A stretch of DNA of 64,000 nucleotides from Kitasatospora sp. NBC_01287 (GTDB taxonomy: Bacteria > Actinomycetota > Actinomycetes > Streptomycetales > Streptomycetaceae), in contig NZ_JAPEPB010000001.1 of NCBI RefSeq assembly GCF_026340565.1, forward strand, positions 744,001-808,000, written 5' to 3'. The position numbers and the translations under genes were made by a program. Positions 34,000 to 42,383 of the stretch are shown one piece after another. Position 1 is the first letter of the stretch, and each line of letters opens with the position of its first letter. Under the pieces are notes generated by a model that worked only from the letters and a program-made list of their open reading frames with translations, did no database searches and had not been told where the DNA came from.

Positions 34000-34965
34000 T
34001 CAGATGCCGCCGAGCGAGCGCCCGGTGCGGGCCAGGAAGACGTCGTCCAGACTCGGGCGCCGCAGCCGCAGCTGGGTCGGCTCGACCCCGGCCGCCTCCA
34101 GCGCGCGCAGCACCTGCGGGATGGCGGCGGCGCCGTCGTCCACGTAGAGCCGCAGCTCACCGGCCTCGCGCAGCTCAAGGCGCTGCACGCAGGCCAGCGG
34201 GGCCAGCGCGGCCTGGGCCCGCTCCGCGATGTCGGCCCCGGCCACCTCGGGCACCTCGACGCTCAGCGCGTCACCCGAGATCTCGCGCTTGAGCTGCTCG
34301 GGGGTGCCCTCGGTGACCAGCAGGCCGTGGTCGACGATGCCGATCCGGTCGCAGAGCGCGTCGGCCTCGTCCAGGTAGTGGGTGGTCAGGAAGACGGTCA
34401 TGCCCTGCTCGCGCAGCCGGCGCACCTCGGCCCAGACGGTGGCCCGGCTCTGCGGATCGAGGCCCACGGTCGGCTCGTCCAGGAAGAGCAGCTTGGGCCG
34501 GTGGATGATGCCGAGTGCCAGGTCGACCCGGCGGCGCTGGCCGCCGGAGTAGGTGCGGCAGTGGCGGTCGGCGAACTCGGTCAACTGGAAAGCGGCCAGA
34601 GCTGCTTCGGCCCGGCGGCCGGCCTCGGCCTTGCCGATGCCGTACATCCTGGCCTGCATCACCAGCTCCTCGCGGGCGCTGGCGCCGTCGGTGGTGCCGC
34701 CGCCCTGTGAGACGTAGCCGATCCGGCGCCGCACCTGGCCGGGTTCGGCCCGCAGGTCCGCCCCCGCCAGGCTCGCGTCCCCGCCGTCGGGGCGGATCAG
34801 CGTGGCGAGCATCCGCATGGTGGTCGTCTTGCCGGCGCCATTGGGGCCGAGCAGGCCGAAGATCTCGCCCTCGTCGACGTTGAGGTCCAAGCCGCGCACC
34901 GCCTCGACCGCGGCGGCTCGTCGGCCTTGCCGCGACGGGAAGGATTTCCGCAGCCCCTTGGTCAC
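34000..34965 (-). CDS. ABC exporter ATPase (DrrA-like)
   Basis: A 321-residue ATP-binding subunit. Walker A is GPNGAGKTTT, the Q loop lies in IGYVSQGGG, the signature is YSGGQRRRVDLALG, Walker B is LLFLDEPTVGLD, and the switch His is in LTTHYLDEAD. A C-terminal DrrA-type domain ends SLDDVFLARTG. GTG 34965 was chosen because the longer frame has no conserved sequence; its ribosome binding site is weak. Powers the permease encoded next. Confidence 0.9.
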   Translation of the reverse strand: MTKGLRKSFPSRQGRRAAAVEAVRGLDLNVDEGEIFGLLGPNGAGKTTTMRMLATLIRPDGGDASLAGADLRAEPGQVRRRIGYVSQGGGTTDGASAREELVMQARMYGIGKAEAGRRAEAALAAFQLTEFADRHCRTYSGGQRRRVDLALGIIHRPKLLFLDEPTVGLDPQSRATVWAEVRRLREQGMTVFLTTHYLDEADALCDRIGIVDHGLLVTEGTPEQLKREISGDALSVEVPEVAGADIAERAQAALAPLACVQRLELREAGELRLYVDDGAAAIPQVLRALEAAGVEPTQLRLRRPSLDDVFLARTGRSLGGI

Positions 34966-35129
34966 GATCAACCGGAACTCCGATGAGTGGTGGGGTGATT
35001 GAGGATGTGAGGGGCTCGCGCGCACTACACGGCGCGGACCGGTGGCGGGGGATCCCGCGTACGTCCCGCGGCTCACCCTAGGGGGTGGACCGGCTCCGGA
35101 ACAATGGTCTGGACCTTGTTGGCGGTCCG

Positions 35130-36374
35130 TCAGGACACCATGGAAAGCGCCTCCTCAATGCGGTCAACTGCCGTGCGTGCACCGCCTTGTGCGAGCAGCT
35201 CGCGACCCACCCGCGCGGCGGCCGCCCGGTGGGCGGGCCGCTCCAGCACCGCGCACAGCGCCTCGCGCAGCTCAGCGGGGGTGGCGGCGGCGAAGTCCAC
35301 CACCAGGCCCGCGCCGGCTGCCGCGACCTGCGCCGCGACGATCGGCTGGTCGTGCCGGATCGGCGCGAGTACCAGCGGCACGCCGTGGGCGAGCGCCTCA
35401 TTGACCGTGTTCATGCCGCCGTGGCAGAGCACCGCGCCGACCGGCGCCCGGGCCAGCAGCTCCAGGGTCGGCACCCGCTCGACCCCGAGCACGTGCGCGG
35501 GCAGCCCGGCCAAACCCCCGGCCGGGGCGGCCACCACCGCCTGCACCCGGTCGGCCAGCGGGCGCAGCGCCTCGGCCGCCCGCTGGTGGAAGTCCCCGGC
35601 CACGTCGGCGGCCAGCGTGCCCAGGGTGACCAGCACGTTCCTGCGGCCCGGGTCCAACCGCGCCCAGGGGAACGGCGGCGCGGCGGGGCGGTGCCCGAGC
35701 AGCGGGCCGACCAGCGCGAAGTGTGCGGGGAACGGCCGGGCGCCGGTGAGCGCCGGACCGGTGAAGGCCAGCAGCAGGGTGGGCGAGAAGCGCGGATCGG
35801 TGTACTCGGCGGAGGGCAGGCCCGCCTGCCGCCACAGCTCGCGCAGCAGTTCGCACTGCCAGACGGCCAGCTCGGCCAGCTCAGCCAGCTCGGCCTGGTC
35901 GGCGTGCTCGCGCGCCTCGCGCGCCTCGCGCGGCAGCCCCGCGAGCTCCAGCGCCGAGGGGGCCAGGCTCACCCAGGGCAGGCCGTGCCGGTGCGCCACC
36001 AGCGCCCCGGCAGGGGCGTGCTGGTCGACCAGCAGCAGGTCAGGGCGCCACTCCTGGACAACCCCGTCCAGCGCCTTGCGGGTGAACCGGGCGTAGGGCA
36101 CCACGAAGCCCTCCCAGAGCGAACGCAGCGCGGCCGCCCCGCCACCGCCCTGCGGCCGGAACAGGCGGCTGCCGGTGGAGTGCACCTCCGCGTCCGGGCC
36201 GAGCAACTCGCGCAGCACCGGCCCGGAACCCGCCCAGGCCACCTGGTGGCCGCGTGCGAGCAGTTCCTCGGCCAGCGCGGCGGCCGGGTGGACGTGCCCG
36301 GCCAGCGGCGGGACCACGATCAGGCAGCGCAGCGGACGCGGCGGGCGCGGCGGAACGGCGGGAACGAGCGGCAT
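35130..36374 (-). CDS. Family 1 (MGT-type) glycosyltransferase
   Basis: A 414-residue GT-B enzyme that transfers a sugar from a nucleotide donor to a small-molecule acceptor. The N-terminal CLIVVPPLAGHVHPAAALAEELLARGH is the acceptor-domain start with a likely catalytic His. The C-terminal donor site is CHGGMNTVNEALAHGVPLVL then PIRHDQPIVAAQV. ATG 36374 follows TCGGAGGTC. There is a low-complexity Ala/Glu/Arg run around 148-168 from short repeats. It is divergent from the KAS III operon across 144 bases, so it may glycosylate that pathway's product. Confidence 0.9.
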   Translation of the reverse strand: MPLVPAVPPRPPRPLRCLIVVPPLAGHVHPAAALAEELLARGHQVAWAGSGPVLRELLGPDAEVHSTGSRLFRPQGGGGAAALRSLWEGFVVPYARFTRKALDGVVQEWRPDLLLVDQHAPAGALVAHRHGLPWVSLAPSALELAGLPREAREAREHADQAELAELAELAVWQCELLRELWRQAGLPSAEYTDPRFSPTLLLAFTGPALTGARPFPAHFALVGPLLGHRPAAPPFPWARLDPGRRNVLVTLGTLAADVAGDFHQRAAEALRPLADRVQAVVAAPAGGLAGLPAHVLGVERVPTLELLARAPVGAVLCHGGMNTVNEALAHGVPLVLAPIRHDQPIVAAQVAAAGAGLVVDFAAATPAELREALCAVLERPAHRAAAARVGRELLAQGGARTAVDRIEEALSMVS

Positions 36375-36482
36375 GCGGGGACCTCCGAACAGGCGGAAGG
36401 GGGCCGGCGGGAGCGCGCGGCGGCAGGCCCTGACGGCGTCTCAGCAGGTGGACGGTCGCGGCCCGGATGATCCGCCGGCCGC

Positions 36483-36513
36483 TTGTGCGGCCCGCGGGGC
36501 GGGGGAATACTAG
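36483..36513 (+). promoter_or_regulatory. Candidate promoter of the biosynthetic operon
   Basis: TTGTGC (36483-36488), 17-19 base spacer, AATACT/TACTAG (36506-36513). The start point would fall at about 36519, the GTG of the first gene, which has no ribosome binding site; leaderless expression is likely. Confidence 0.55.
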
Positions 36514-36518
36514 CCCGG

Positions 36519-37451
36519 GTGACCGCACTGGCGGCAGTCGCCGTCCACCTTCCCCCCGAGTCCGTGCCGGTCGAAGCACTGGGTGAACGCCTCGGGTTGA
36601 GTCCCCGTCAGACCAAACTCCTCCGCCGCTTCCACGGCCTGGACCAGGTGCGCCTGGACCCCACCGGGAGCCTGCTCGACCTGCTGTTACCCGCCGTGCG
36701 CGGCCTGGCCGAGCTGGCCGGGCGCGAACAGGACGTCCGGTACGTGCTGCACGCGCGCAGCATGCCGGTCGGCGTCCCCTACCCCGTCAACCCCCTGCAC
36801 GAGCTGCTCGACCGCACCGGTCTGCGGCACGCACGTGCGTTCACCGTCACCCACCATGCCTGTGCCACCTCGCTGCTGGCCATCGACCTGGCCGGACGCC
36901 TGCTGGCCGCGGAGCCCGACCCGAACGCGCTGGCGCTGATCGTGGCCGGCGAGAAGACCTTCACCAGGGACGCGCAACTCGTTCCGGAGACCGCGATGTT
37001 CGGCGAGGGAGCGGCCGCGTGCCTGGTCAGCGCGGGTGGCACGCGGGACCGGGTGGTCTCCTTCGTGAGCAGCCAGCGCGGTGAGTTCGACGGTCGGCTG
37101 GCGGTGGACCCGGAGCTGCTGAGCCGCTACCAGCGCGCCTATCCGGAGCTGCTGGTCGAGGTGATGACGGCCGCGCTGGAGCGTGCCGGCGAGAGTTGGG
37201 AGTCACTGGCCCTGGTGCTGCCGCACAACGTCAACCAGGTCTCCTGGCAGCGGCTCAGCCGCCTGGTCGGAATCCCGCTCGACAAGGTGGTACTGGACAA
37301 TGTCGCCGTGGTGGGGCACAGTTTCGCCGCGGACGCGTTCATCAACCACCGCACCGCCACCACCCGCGGTCTGCTCCGGTCGGGCGACCGGTACCTGATC
37401 GCGGCGGCCGGTCTCGGCGCGACCTTCTCGGCCATGGTCCTCGAACACTGA
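36519..37451 (+). CDS. KAS III-like (3-oxoacyl-ACP synthase III family) enzyme
   Basis: A 310-residue thiolase-fold enzyme. The active-site Cys is Cys115 in HHACATSLL, and the His is His236 in LPHNVNQVSWQR. The third catalytic position, NTSA in FabH, reads VGHSFAADAFIN here, so the usual Asn is replaced by His267. That change is seen in KAS III relatives that are not ordinary fatty-acid initiators. It could condense or transfer an acyl or aminoacyl group held on the carrier protein encoded next. GTG 36519 is taken as the start, probably leaderless. First gene of a six-gene operon. Confidence 0.85.
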   Translation: MTALAAVAVHLPPESVPVEALGERLGLSPRQTKLLRRFHGLDQVRLDPTGSLLDLLLPAVRGLAELAGREQDVRYVLHARSMPVGVPYPVNPLHELLDRTGLRHARAFTVTHHACATSLLAIDLAGRLLAAEPDPNALALIVAGEKTFTRDAQLVPETAMFGEGAAACLVSAGGTRDRVVSFVSSQRGEFDGRLAVDPELLSRYQRAYPELLVEVMTAALERAGESWESLALVLPHNVNQVSWQRLSRLVGIPLDKVVLDNVAVVGHSFAADAFINHRTATTRGLLRSGDRYLIAAAGLGATFSAMVLEH

Positions 37452-37651
37452 GGACACCGGCCCCGGCCCTCGGGCCGATCCTCTCCCGCGTGCGGCTCTC
37501 CCCGAGGCGGCCCGCGAGCGCGGCCCGCGCCGCGTGCGCCGCCCGATCGGCCGCCGCTCGCCTCTCTCCTCCGCCAGCTCCGTGCGCTCTCCCCGGCTCC
37601 ATCCTCCGCCTCAAACATCCTCCTCCTCAATCATCCTTCCAGGGACGGACC

Positions 37652-37969
37652 GTGACGGACTCTGCGATTGCCCTCGACCCCACCGAACTGCCCGACAGCC
37701 CTACCGGCGGCGACCTGCGCGAGCGCGTGGTGGCCGGCATCGGGGTGCTGCTGCCCCGGGTGCTGAAGCGCGAGGTCCCGATGCCGGCCGAGAACGCCTG
37801 CCTCTTCGACGAGCTCGGCCTGACCTCGGCCAGCACCCTGGAACTGCTGCTGGAGCTGGAGGAGCGGCTGGACATCCAGATCGACGTCGAGGACATCGAC
37901 CAGGACGACCTGCGCTCGCTCGGTGCCCTGGCCGACTTCGTGACCGACCACGCGATCACGGAGGACTGA
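37652..37969 (+). CDS. Acyl carrier protein
   Basis: A 105-residue stand-alone carrier protein with a 35-residue N-terminal extension. The phosphopantetheine site is FDELGLTSASTLELL: Ser59 follows Thr58 where most carriers have Asp (DSL). The remainder is the acidic helical bundle expected. GTG 37652 follows AGGGACGG. It is preceded by a 200-base, C/T-rich gap after the KAS III gene and followed after four bases by the KAS-like gene. The amino acid:carrier-protein ligase three genes downstream probably loads it. Confidence 0.88.
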   Translation: MTDSAIALDPTELPDSPTGGDLRERVVAGIGVLLPRVLKREVPMPAENACLFDELGLTSASTLELLLELEERLDIQIDVEDIDQDDLRSLGALADFVTDHAITED

Positions 37970-37973
37970 CCCG

Positions 37974-38939
37974 ATGTTCGTCGCCGGCCCCGGCGGCCAG
38001 GCTCCGGGCGGTGCGCCGGCCTTGCGCCTGGACCGCGCGCTCGCCCGGGAGTTCGGCACCCACTCCGCCACCGCGCTCGACCCGGACCTGCGGGTCTTCG
38101 TCGCCGATCTGCTCCGGCCCTACGGGCAGCTCCCGGACGAGGCGGCGCTGGCGGCCGGGCGCGGCCAGTCGTACGGGGAGATGGCCGAAGCCCTGGTGCG
38201 CGAACTGGTGCCGGACGACCGGCCGGTGGACCTGCTGATCCTGGTCTTCGGCTCACCCGACGTGCAGCCCGGGCGGGCCGCCGCCGTGCACCTGAGTCGG
38301 CACTGCCCCGGCGGGCCGCTCGCCTTCGCCCTCGGCGACCAGGGTACGGCCGGCGCCTTCAGCGCGCTGCGGATCGCCCGTGAGTACGTGCGATCCGGCG
38401 ACTGCCGGCGGGCGCTGGTGGTGGTGGCCGAGCAGGCTGAACTGCACTACCCGCTCACCGCCGGAGCGCCGTGGCCGGATCGGCACGCCGTGGTCGGCCT
38501 GCTCTGCGAGGCGGGGGACGGCAGCAGGGGGGACGGGCTGGGCGGTCCGCACGGGCTGGGCGAGTTGCTCGACCACTCGGCCGTGTCGAGTGAGCGCCTG
38601 CCGGGCCTGCTGCTCGCGGAGCTGGCCGGACTGGCCGATCCCACGGCGGTGCTGCTGTTGGGCGCCGGGCTCGCGGGCGTCCCGACGCCGCTCGGCTTCG
38701 GCGACGTGGTCCGGGCCCGCACGGGCAGTCCGTACACCGGACTCTGGTCCGCGCTGGCCGAGGGGCTGCCCGGCTGGCAGGCCGCCAACCGACCGCTGGT
38801 GCTCGCCGACCACGACGCGACACTCGGCTATCTGAGCCTGGCACGGTGGCAGGCGACTGCGCGGCGCTCCTGCTCGTGTTCGACTGTGCATCGTCAAGAA
38901 ACAGCACGGCCGTTCGTCCAGGAGGTGGCCACGTGCTGA
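37974..38939 (+). CDS. Ketosynthase-like protein lacking the active-site Cys
   Basis: A 321-residue thiolase-fold protein. The segment LAFALGDQGTAGAFSALRIARE aligns with the nucleophile region of ketosynthases, but Gln123 stands at the Cys position. Gln at this place is known from chain-length factors (KS-beta), which pair with an active ketosynthase. The protein may therefore be the partner of the KAS III-like enzyme, a decarboxylase or a scaffold. The last 25 residues are Arg/Cys/Ser-rich and unlike the family; the -1 frame there reads GDCAALLLVFDC, a more normal ending. Its stop overlaps the phosphopantetheinyl transferase start. Confidence 0.75.
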   Translation: MFVAGPGGQAPGGAPALRLDRALAREFGTHSATALDPDLRVFVADLLRPYGQLPDEAALAAGRGQSYGEMAEALVRELVPDDRPVDLLILVFGSPDVQPGRAAAVHLSRHCPGGPLAFALGDQGTAGAFSALRIAREYVRSGDCRRALVVVAEQAELHYPLTAGAPWPDRHAVVGLLCEAGDGSRGDGLGGPHGLGELLDHSAVSSERLPGLLLAELAGLADPTAVLLLGAGLAGVPTPLGFGDVVRARTGSPYTGLWSALAEGLPGWQAANRPLVLADHDATLGYLSLARWQATARRSCSCSTVHRQETARPFVQEVATC

Positions 38940-39703
38940 CCACCACGCCACCGGGCCCCGGCTCGGCCCCGGACCCGGCCCCGGACCCGACCTCGGGCGC
39001 GACCCTGGTGGACCTCTGGCTGATCCGCACCGACCGACCGGGGGCGGCCCGCCGGGCAGCGCTCCACGGACTGCTCGACGCCGACGAGCGCCGCCGCGCA
39101 CTGGGCGCCCGCCACCCGCTCGGCCGCGACCGGTACGTCATCGCGCACGGCGCCGCCCGCGAGATCCTGGCCCGCCGCACCGGCCTCGCCCCGACCGCGC
39201 TGCGCTGGCGGACCGGCCCGCACGGGAAGCCGGAACTCAGCTTTCCAGAACGAGATCTGACGACCAGTCTGACCCACTGCGAGCACCTGGCACTGTTCGC
39301 GGTCACCCGCGGCCGCCCGCTCGGCGTCGACCTGGAACGGGCACCGGCCCAGGCCGCCGCGGAGCGCCTGGCCCAGCGCTTCTACCCGCCCGCCGACGCC
39401 GAACTGGTCGGCACCGGCTCGGGTGCCGCCGACCGGTTCGCCCGGCTCTGGACCCGCAAGGAGGCCTATGTGAAGGCCTTCGGCGGCCGGCTGGCCGAGG
39501 GGCTGCGGCAGCCCATGCCCGGCGACGGGCCACTCGTGCTGCCCGGCCCCGACCGCGCCTGCCGGATCACCGACCTGCCTCGCCTGGGCCCGTACCGCGC
39601 GGCCTTGGCCCTGGCCGGCACCGCGCCCTATCTGGTCCGGCTGCACGACTGGGCCGCCGAACCGCAAGCGAAATTCAACTCCGAAGTGGTGGTGGATCGA
39701 TGA
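38933..39703 (+). CDS. Sfp-type 4'-phosphopantetheinyl transferase
   Basis: A 256-residue enzyme that converts apo carrier protein to holo form with coenzyme A. The Mg-binding motif GVDLE is at 131-135 (Asp133) and the second motif WTRKEAYVK at 173-181 (Glu177, Lys181). TSLTHCEHLALFAV and RWRTGPHGKPEL are the other family landmarks. GTG 38933 has GGAGGTGG just upstream and overlaps the preceding stop by seven bases. A dedicated transferase inside the operon implies that the local carrier protein needs it. N-terminal 20 residues are Pro/Asp repeats. Confidence 0.93.
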   Translation: MLTTTPPGPGSAPDPAPDPTSGATLVDLWLIRTDRPGAARRAALHGLLDADERRRALGARHPLGRDRYVIAHGAAREILARRTGLAPTALRWRTGPHGKPELSFPERDLTTSLTHCEHLALFAVTRGRPLGVDLERAPAQAAAERLAQRFYPPADAELVGTGSGAADRFARLWTRKEAYVKAFGGRLAEGLRQPMPGDGPLVLPGPDRACRITDLPRLGPYRAALALAGTAPYLVRLHDWAAEPQAKFNSEVVVDR

Positions 39704-40581
39704 CCGACAACGCCGACGCCCGCCCGCTGCCCACCGAGGTGACCGGGGTGTTCCTGCACCCCGCCGCCTTCGAGCGACTGCTCGACGGGCTGCGGGCCGG
39801 GATCGCCGGGCTCGCCGCCGCCGAGCCCTTCGAGCGGCTGACCATCCCCCCGGTGATCGCCCGCCGCACCATCGAGCGGGCCGGCTACGTCGCGGCCTTC
39901 CCCCAGCTGCTGGGCACCGTGCACGGCTTCCGGGGCACCCCGAAGGAGTGGGCCGCACTCGCGCCACTGGCCACCGACGGCGGCGCCTGGCATGCCCGGC
40001 AGGAGATCGGCGACCTGGTGCTGCTGCCCGCCGCCTGCTACCCGGTGTACGCGACCCTGGCCGGGCGCGAGCTGGCCGAGCCGCTCAGGTTCGCGGTCGA
40101 GGCAGCCTGCTTCCGTCAGGAACTCACCAGCGAGACCGGCCGGTTGCGCAGCTTCCGGATGGCCGAGCTGGTCACTGCCGGAGACGAGGGGCACTGCCTC
40201 GCCTGGCGCGGCCACTGGCTGGACCGGGTCGCCGACTGGCTGACCGGCCTGTCGCTGAAGCCGTCCATCGAGGTGGCCGACGACCCGTTCTTCGGCTCGA
40301 CCGCCAAGTTCTACCAAGCGGCCCAGCGCGCGCAGCAGTTGAAGTACGAGCTGCGGGTGGAGCTGGCCGACGGGCTGGTCCAGGCGGTCGCCTCGGCCAA
40401 CATCCACAAGGACCATTTCGGCCTCGCCTTCGACTTCACCAGCGGCGGGGCGCCCGGCAACACCGCGTGCACCGCCTTCGGCCTGGAGCGGATCGCCCTG
40501 GCCCTGCTGCACACCCACGGCCCCTTCCCGGACCGCTGGCCCCCCGCGATCCGCACCGCCCTGGCGGGAGAGACCCGGTGA
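39700..40581 (+). CDS. Amino acid:[carrier protein] ligase (SerRS-like class II synthetase)
   Basis: A 293-residue protein matching the catalytic core of atypical seryl-tRNA synthetases that lack the tRNA-binding arm. Class II motif 2 is ACFRQE...LRSFRMAEL (137-157) and motif 3 is GLERIALAL (261-269). ANIHKDHFG and NTACTAFGLER are characteristic of aa:CP ligases. Three likely zinc ligands are Cys112, Glu156 and Cys257, at places corresponding to those I recall for the Bradyrhizobium enzyme. Such ligases adenylate a small amino acid (Gly or Ala) and load it on a carrier protein. The operon's own ACP is the obvious acceptor. ATG 39700 overlaps the previous stop. Confidence 0.88.
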   Translation: MTDNADARPLPTEVTGVFLHPAAFERLLDGLRAGIAGLAAAEPFERLTIPPVIARRTIERAGYVAAFPQLLGTVHGFRGTPKEWAALAPLATDGGAWHARQEIGDLVLLPAACYPVYATLAGRELAEPLRFAVEAACFRQELTSETGRLRSFRMAELVTAGDEGHCLAWRGHWLDRVADWLTGLSLKPSIEVADDPFFGSTAKFYQAAQRAQQLKYELRVELADGLVQAVASANIHKDHFGLAFDFTSGGAPGNTACTAFGLERIALALLHTHGPFPDRWPPAIRTALAGETR

Positions 40582-42383
40582 CCGGCCCCGGCGGCCCCGG
40601 CGACCCTGACGGCATCGGCAGCACCGGCGGCCCCAGTGGCCCCAGCGACACCAGTGGCACCGACGACACCGTCGACACCGAGGAATCCCCGCAGCGGCTC
40701 ATCGTCCGCTACCAGGCGAGCAGTTCGGGATCCGGTCCGCTGACGCTCGGCCAGGACAACATGATCCGCTGCGTGCTGCGCGACGAACCAGCCCATATGA
40801 GCAAGCAGGCGCTCTGGCCGGTCCCCGAGGGCACCGACCTGCCCGCCACGCTGGCCGCACTGCGCACCCTGGCCGAGCGGCACCCTGCCCTGCGCACGGT
40901 CTTTCCCGGCAGCCACTTCGAGTGCCAGGAGGAGCGCGCCGAAGGCGAGTTCACCATCGCCGTGGTTCCGGTGGCCCCCGGCGAGGACCTCGACAAGCTG
41001 GCCGGCGAACTGGGCCTGCGCGACCGCCACCGCGCCTTCGACCTGGCCCGCGACTTCCCCCTGCGCTTCACCCTGCTCACCCGCCAGGGCCGGCCGGTAC
41101 GGCTGGTGGTCGTCGTCTGCCACGCCCACCTCGACGGCGCCGCCACCGCGCTGCTGGTCACCGAGTGGCTGGCGCTGATCGCCGGGCAGCCGCTCCCGGA
41201 GCCCACCTCGCACACCCCGCGTGAGATAGCCAAACTGGAGCGGAGCCCAGCCGGCCGGCGGCGGGCGAAGGCCTCGCTCCGGCACTGGGAGAAGGTCCTG
41301 CGCTGCGACCCGCCGGTGGTCTTCGCGCACGACGGCGTCACCCACTCCGACGCCCAACTCCCCACCCTGGCGCTCCGTTCGGCGACCGGCGCCGAGGCCC
41401 TGGCGCGCGCCGCCGAGCGCACCGGCGCGGGCCCCTCGACGCTGCTGCTGGCCGCCTACGCCGCACTGGTCGCCCACCTGGCCGGCCAGTCCACCTTGGT
41501 GGTGGCCGCCCTCTCCGCCAACCGCCACCGCCAGGCGCTCGCCGAGCACATCGGCACCCTGGCCCAGGACGCGCTGCTCTCGCTCGACACCGCCGTCCCC
41601 GACTTCGACCAACTGGTGCAGCGCACCCAGGCCGCCGCGCTCGCGGCCTACTGGCACAGCGCCTTCGACGCCGAACAGGTCTGGCGCCTGGTGGACGACA
41701 CCGCCCACCACCGCGGCCTGCGCTACGCCCGCCACATGGTGGTCAACGACCTCAGCGCCACGGTCCCCGCCGACACCGCGCGGCAGCCGCTGCCCCCGCG
41801 GGTCGAGCCGGAGTTCTGGTGGCTGCCCGCCGAGACCATCCCGACCCGGATCATGCTGAACATCTGGCGCACCGGCGGCGTGCTCGAACTGACCCTGCAC
41901 GCCGATCCGCGGCTCTTCCCGCCCGCCGCCACCGAGGAGTTCGCCAACGCCCTGCTCCGGCTGCTCGACCTGGTCGCCAAACGTCCGGTCCCTCTCGACG
42001 AGTTGGGCACGCTCACCACGCTGGTGCCGGGTCGGCGCGAGCGCCCGGGCTGGCAGCTGATCGACGGTTGCTGGATCGACCTGGCGGCAGTGCGCGAGCT
42101 GCTCACCGAGGCACTCACCGAGCCGCTCACCGAGCCGCTCACCGAGGCACGCGGCAGGGTCGGCGAAGTGACCGTCAAGGACGGCAGGTTGACCGCCTAC
42201 CTGGAGTCGGCCGGAGCCCCGCTCACCCCGGAGTCCGCGCACGCAGCCGTGCTCGCCGCCCTCCCCGAGCACCACACCGCGATGGCACCCCACCACTACG
42301 TGATCCGCGACGGTGACCTGGTGCTCGCCGAAGGCTCGGGCCGCGATCCCCAAGTGCCCGACTGGCAGGCGCTACTGGCCTGA
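40578..42383 (+). CDS. Stand-alone condensation-domain protein
   Basis: A 601-residue protein of the NRPS condensation/acyltransferase superfamily. The HHxxxDG motif appears as CHAHLDG (181-187): the first His is Cys181 but the catalytic second His (His182), Asp186 and Gly187 are kept. A later DLSATVP-like segment and NIWRTGGVLELTLHADPRLF fit the C-terminal lobe. The first 40 residues are Gly/Ser/Asp/Thr low complexity, and a LTEPLTEPLTEA repeat lies near 515-526. It could join the carrier-bound aminoacyl group to a second acyl or amine. GTG 40578 overlaps the ligase stop, last gene of the operon. Confidence 0.82.
   Translation: MTGPGGPGDPDGIGSTGGPSGPSDTSGTDDTVDTEESPQRLIVRYQASSSGSGPLTLGQDNMIRCVLRDEPAHMSKQALWPVPEGTDLPATLAALRTLAERHPALRTVFPGSHFECQEERAEGEFTIAVVPVAPGEDLDKLAGELGLRDRHRAFDLARDFPLRFTLLTRQGRPVRLVVVVCHAHLDGAATALLVTEWLALIAGQPLPEPTSHTPREIAKLERSPAGRRRAKASLRHWEKVLRCDPPVVFAHDGVTHSDAQLPTLALRSATGAEALARAAERTGAGPSTLLLAAYAALVAHLAGQSTLVVAALSANRHRQALAEHIGTLAQDALLSLDTAVPDFDQLVQRTQAAALAAYWHSAFDAEQVWRLVDDTAHHRGLRYARHMVVNDLSATVPADTARQPLPPRVEPEFWWLPAETIPTRIMLNIWRTGGVLELTLHADPRLFPPAATEEFANALLRLLDLVAKRPVPLDELGTLTTLVPGRRERPGWQLIDGCWIDLAAVRELLTEALTEPLTEPLTEARGRVGEVTVKDGRLTAYLESAGAPLTPESAHAAVLAALPEHHTAMAPHHYVIRDGDLVLAEGSGRDPQVPDWQALLA

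Noticed and set aside
40311..42353. Very long minus-strand frame opposite the condensation gene
   Set aside because: Antisense shadow; product is Gly/Val/Arg low complexity.
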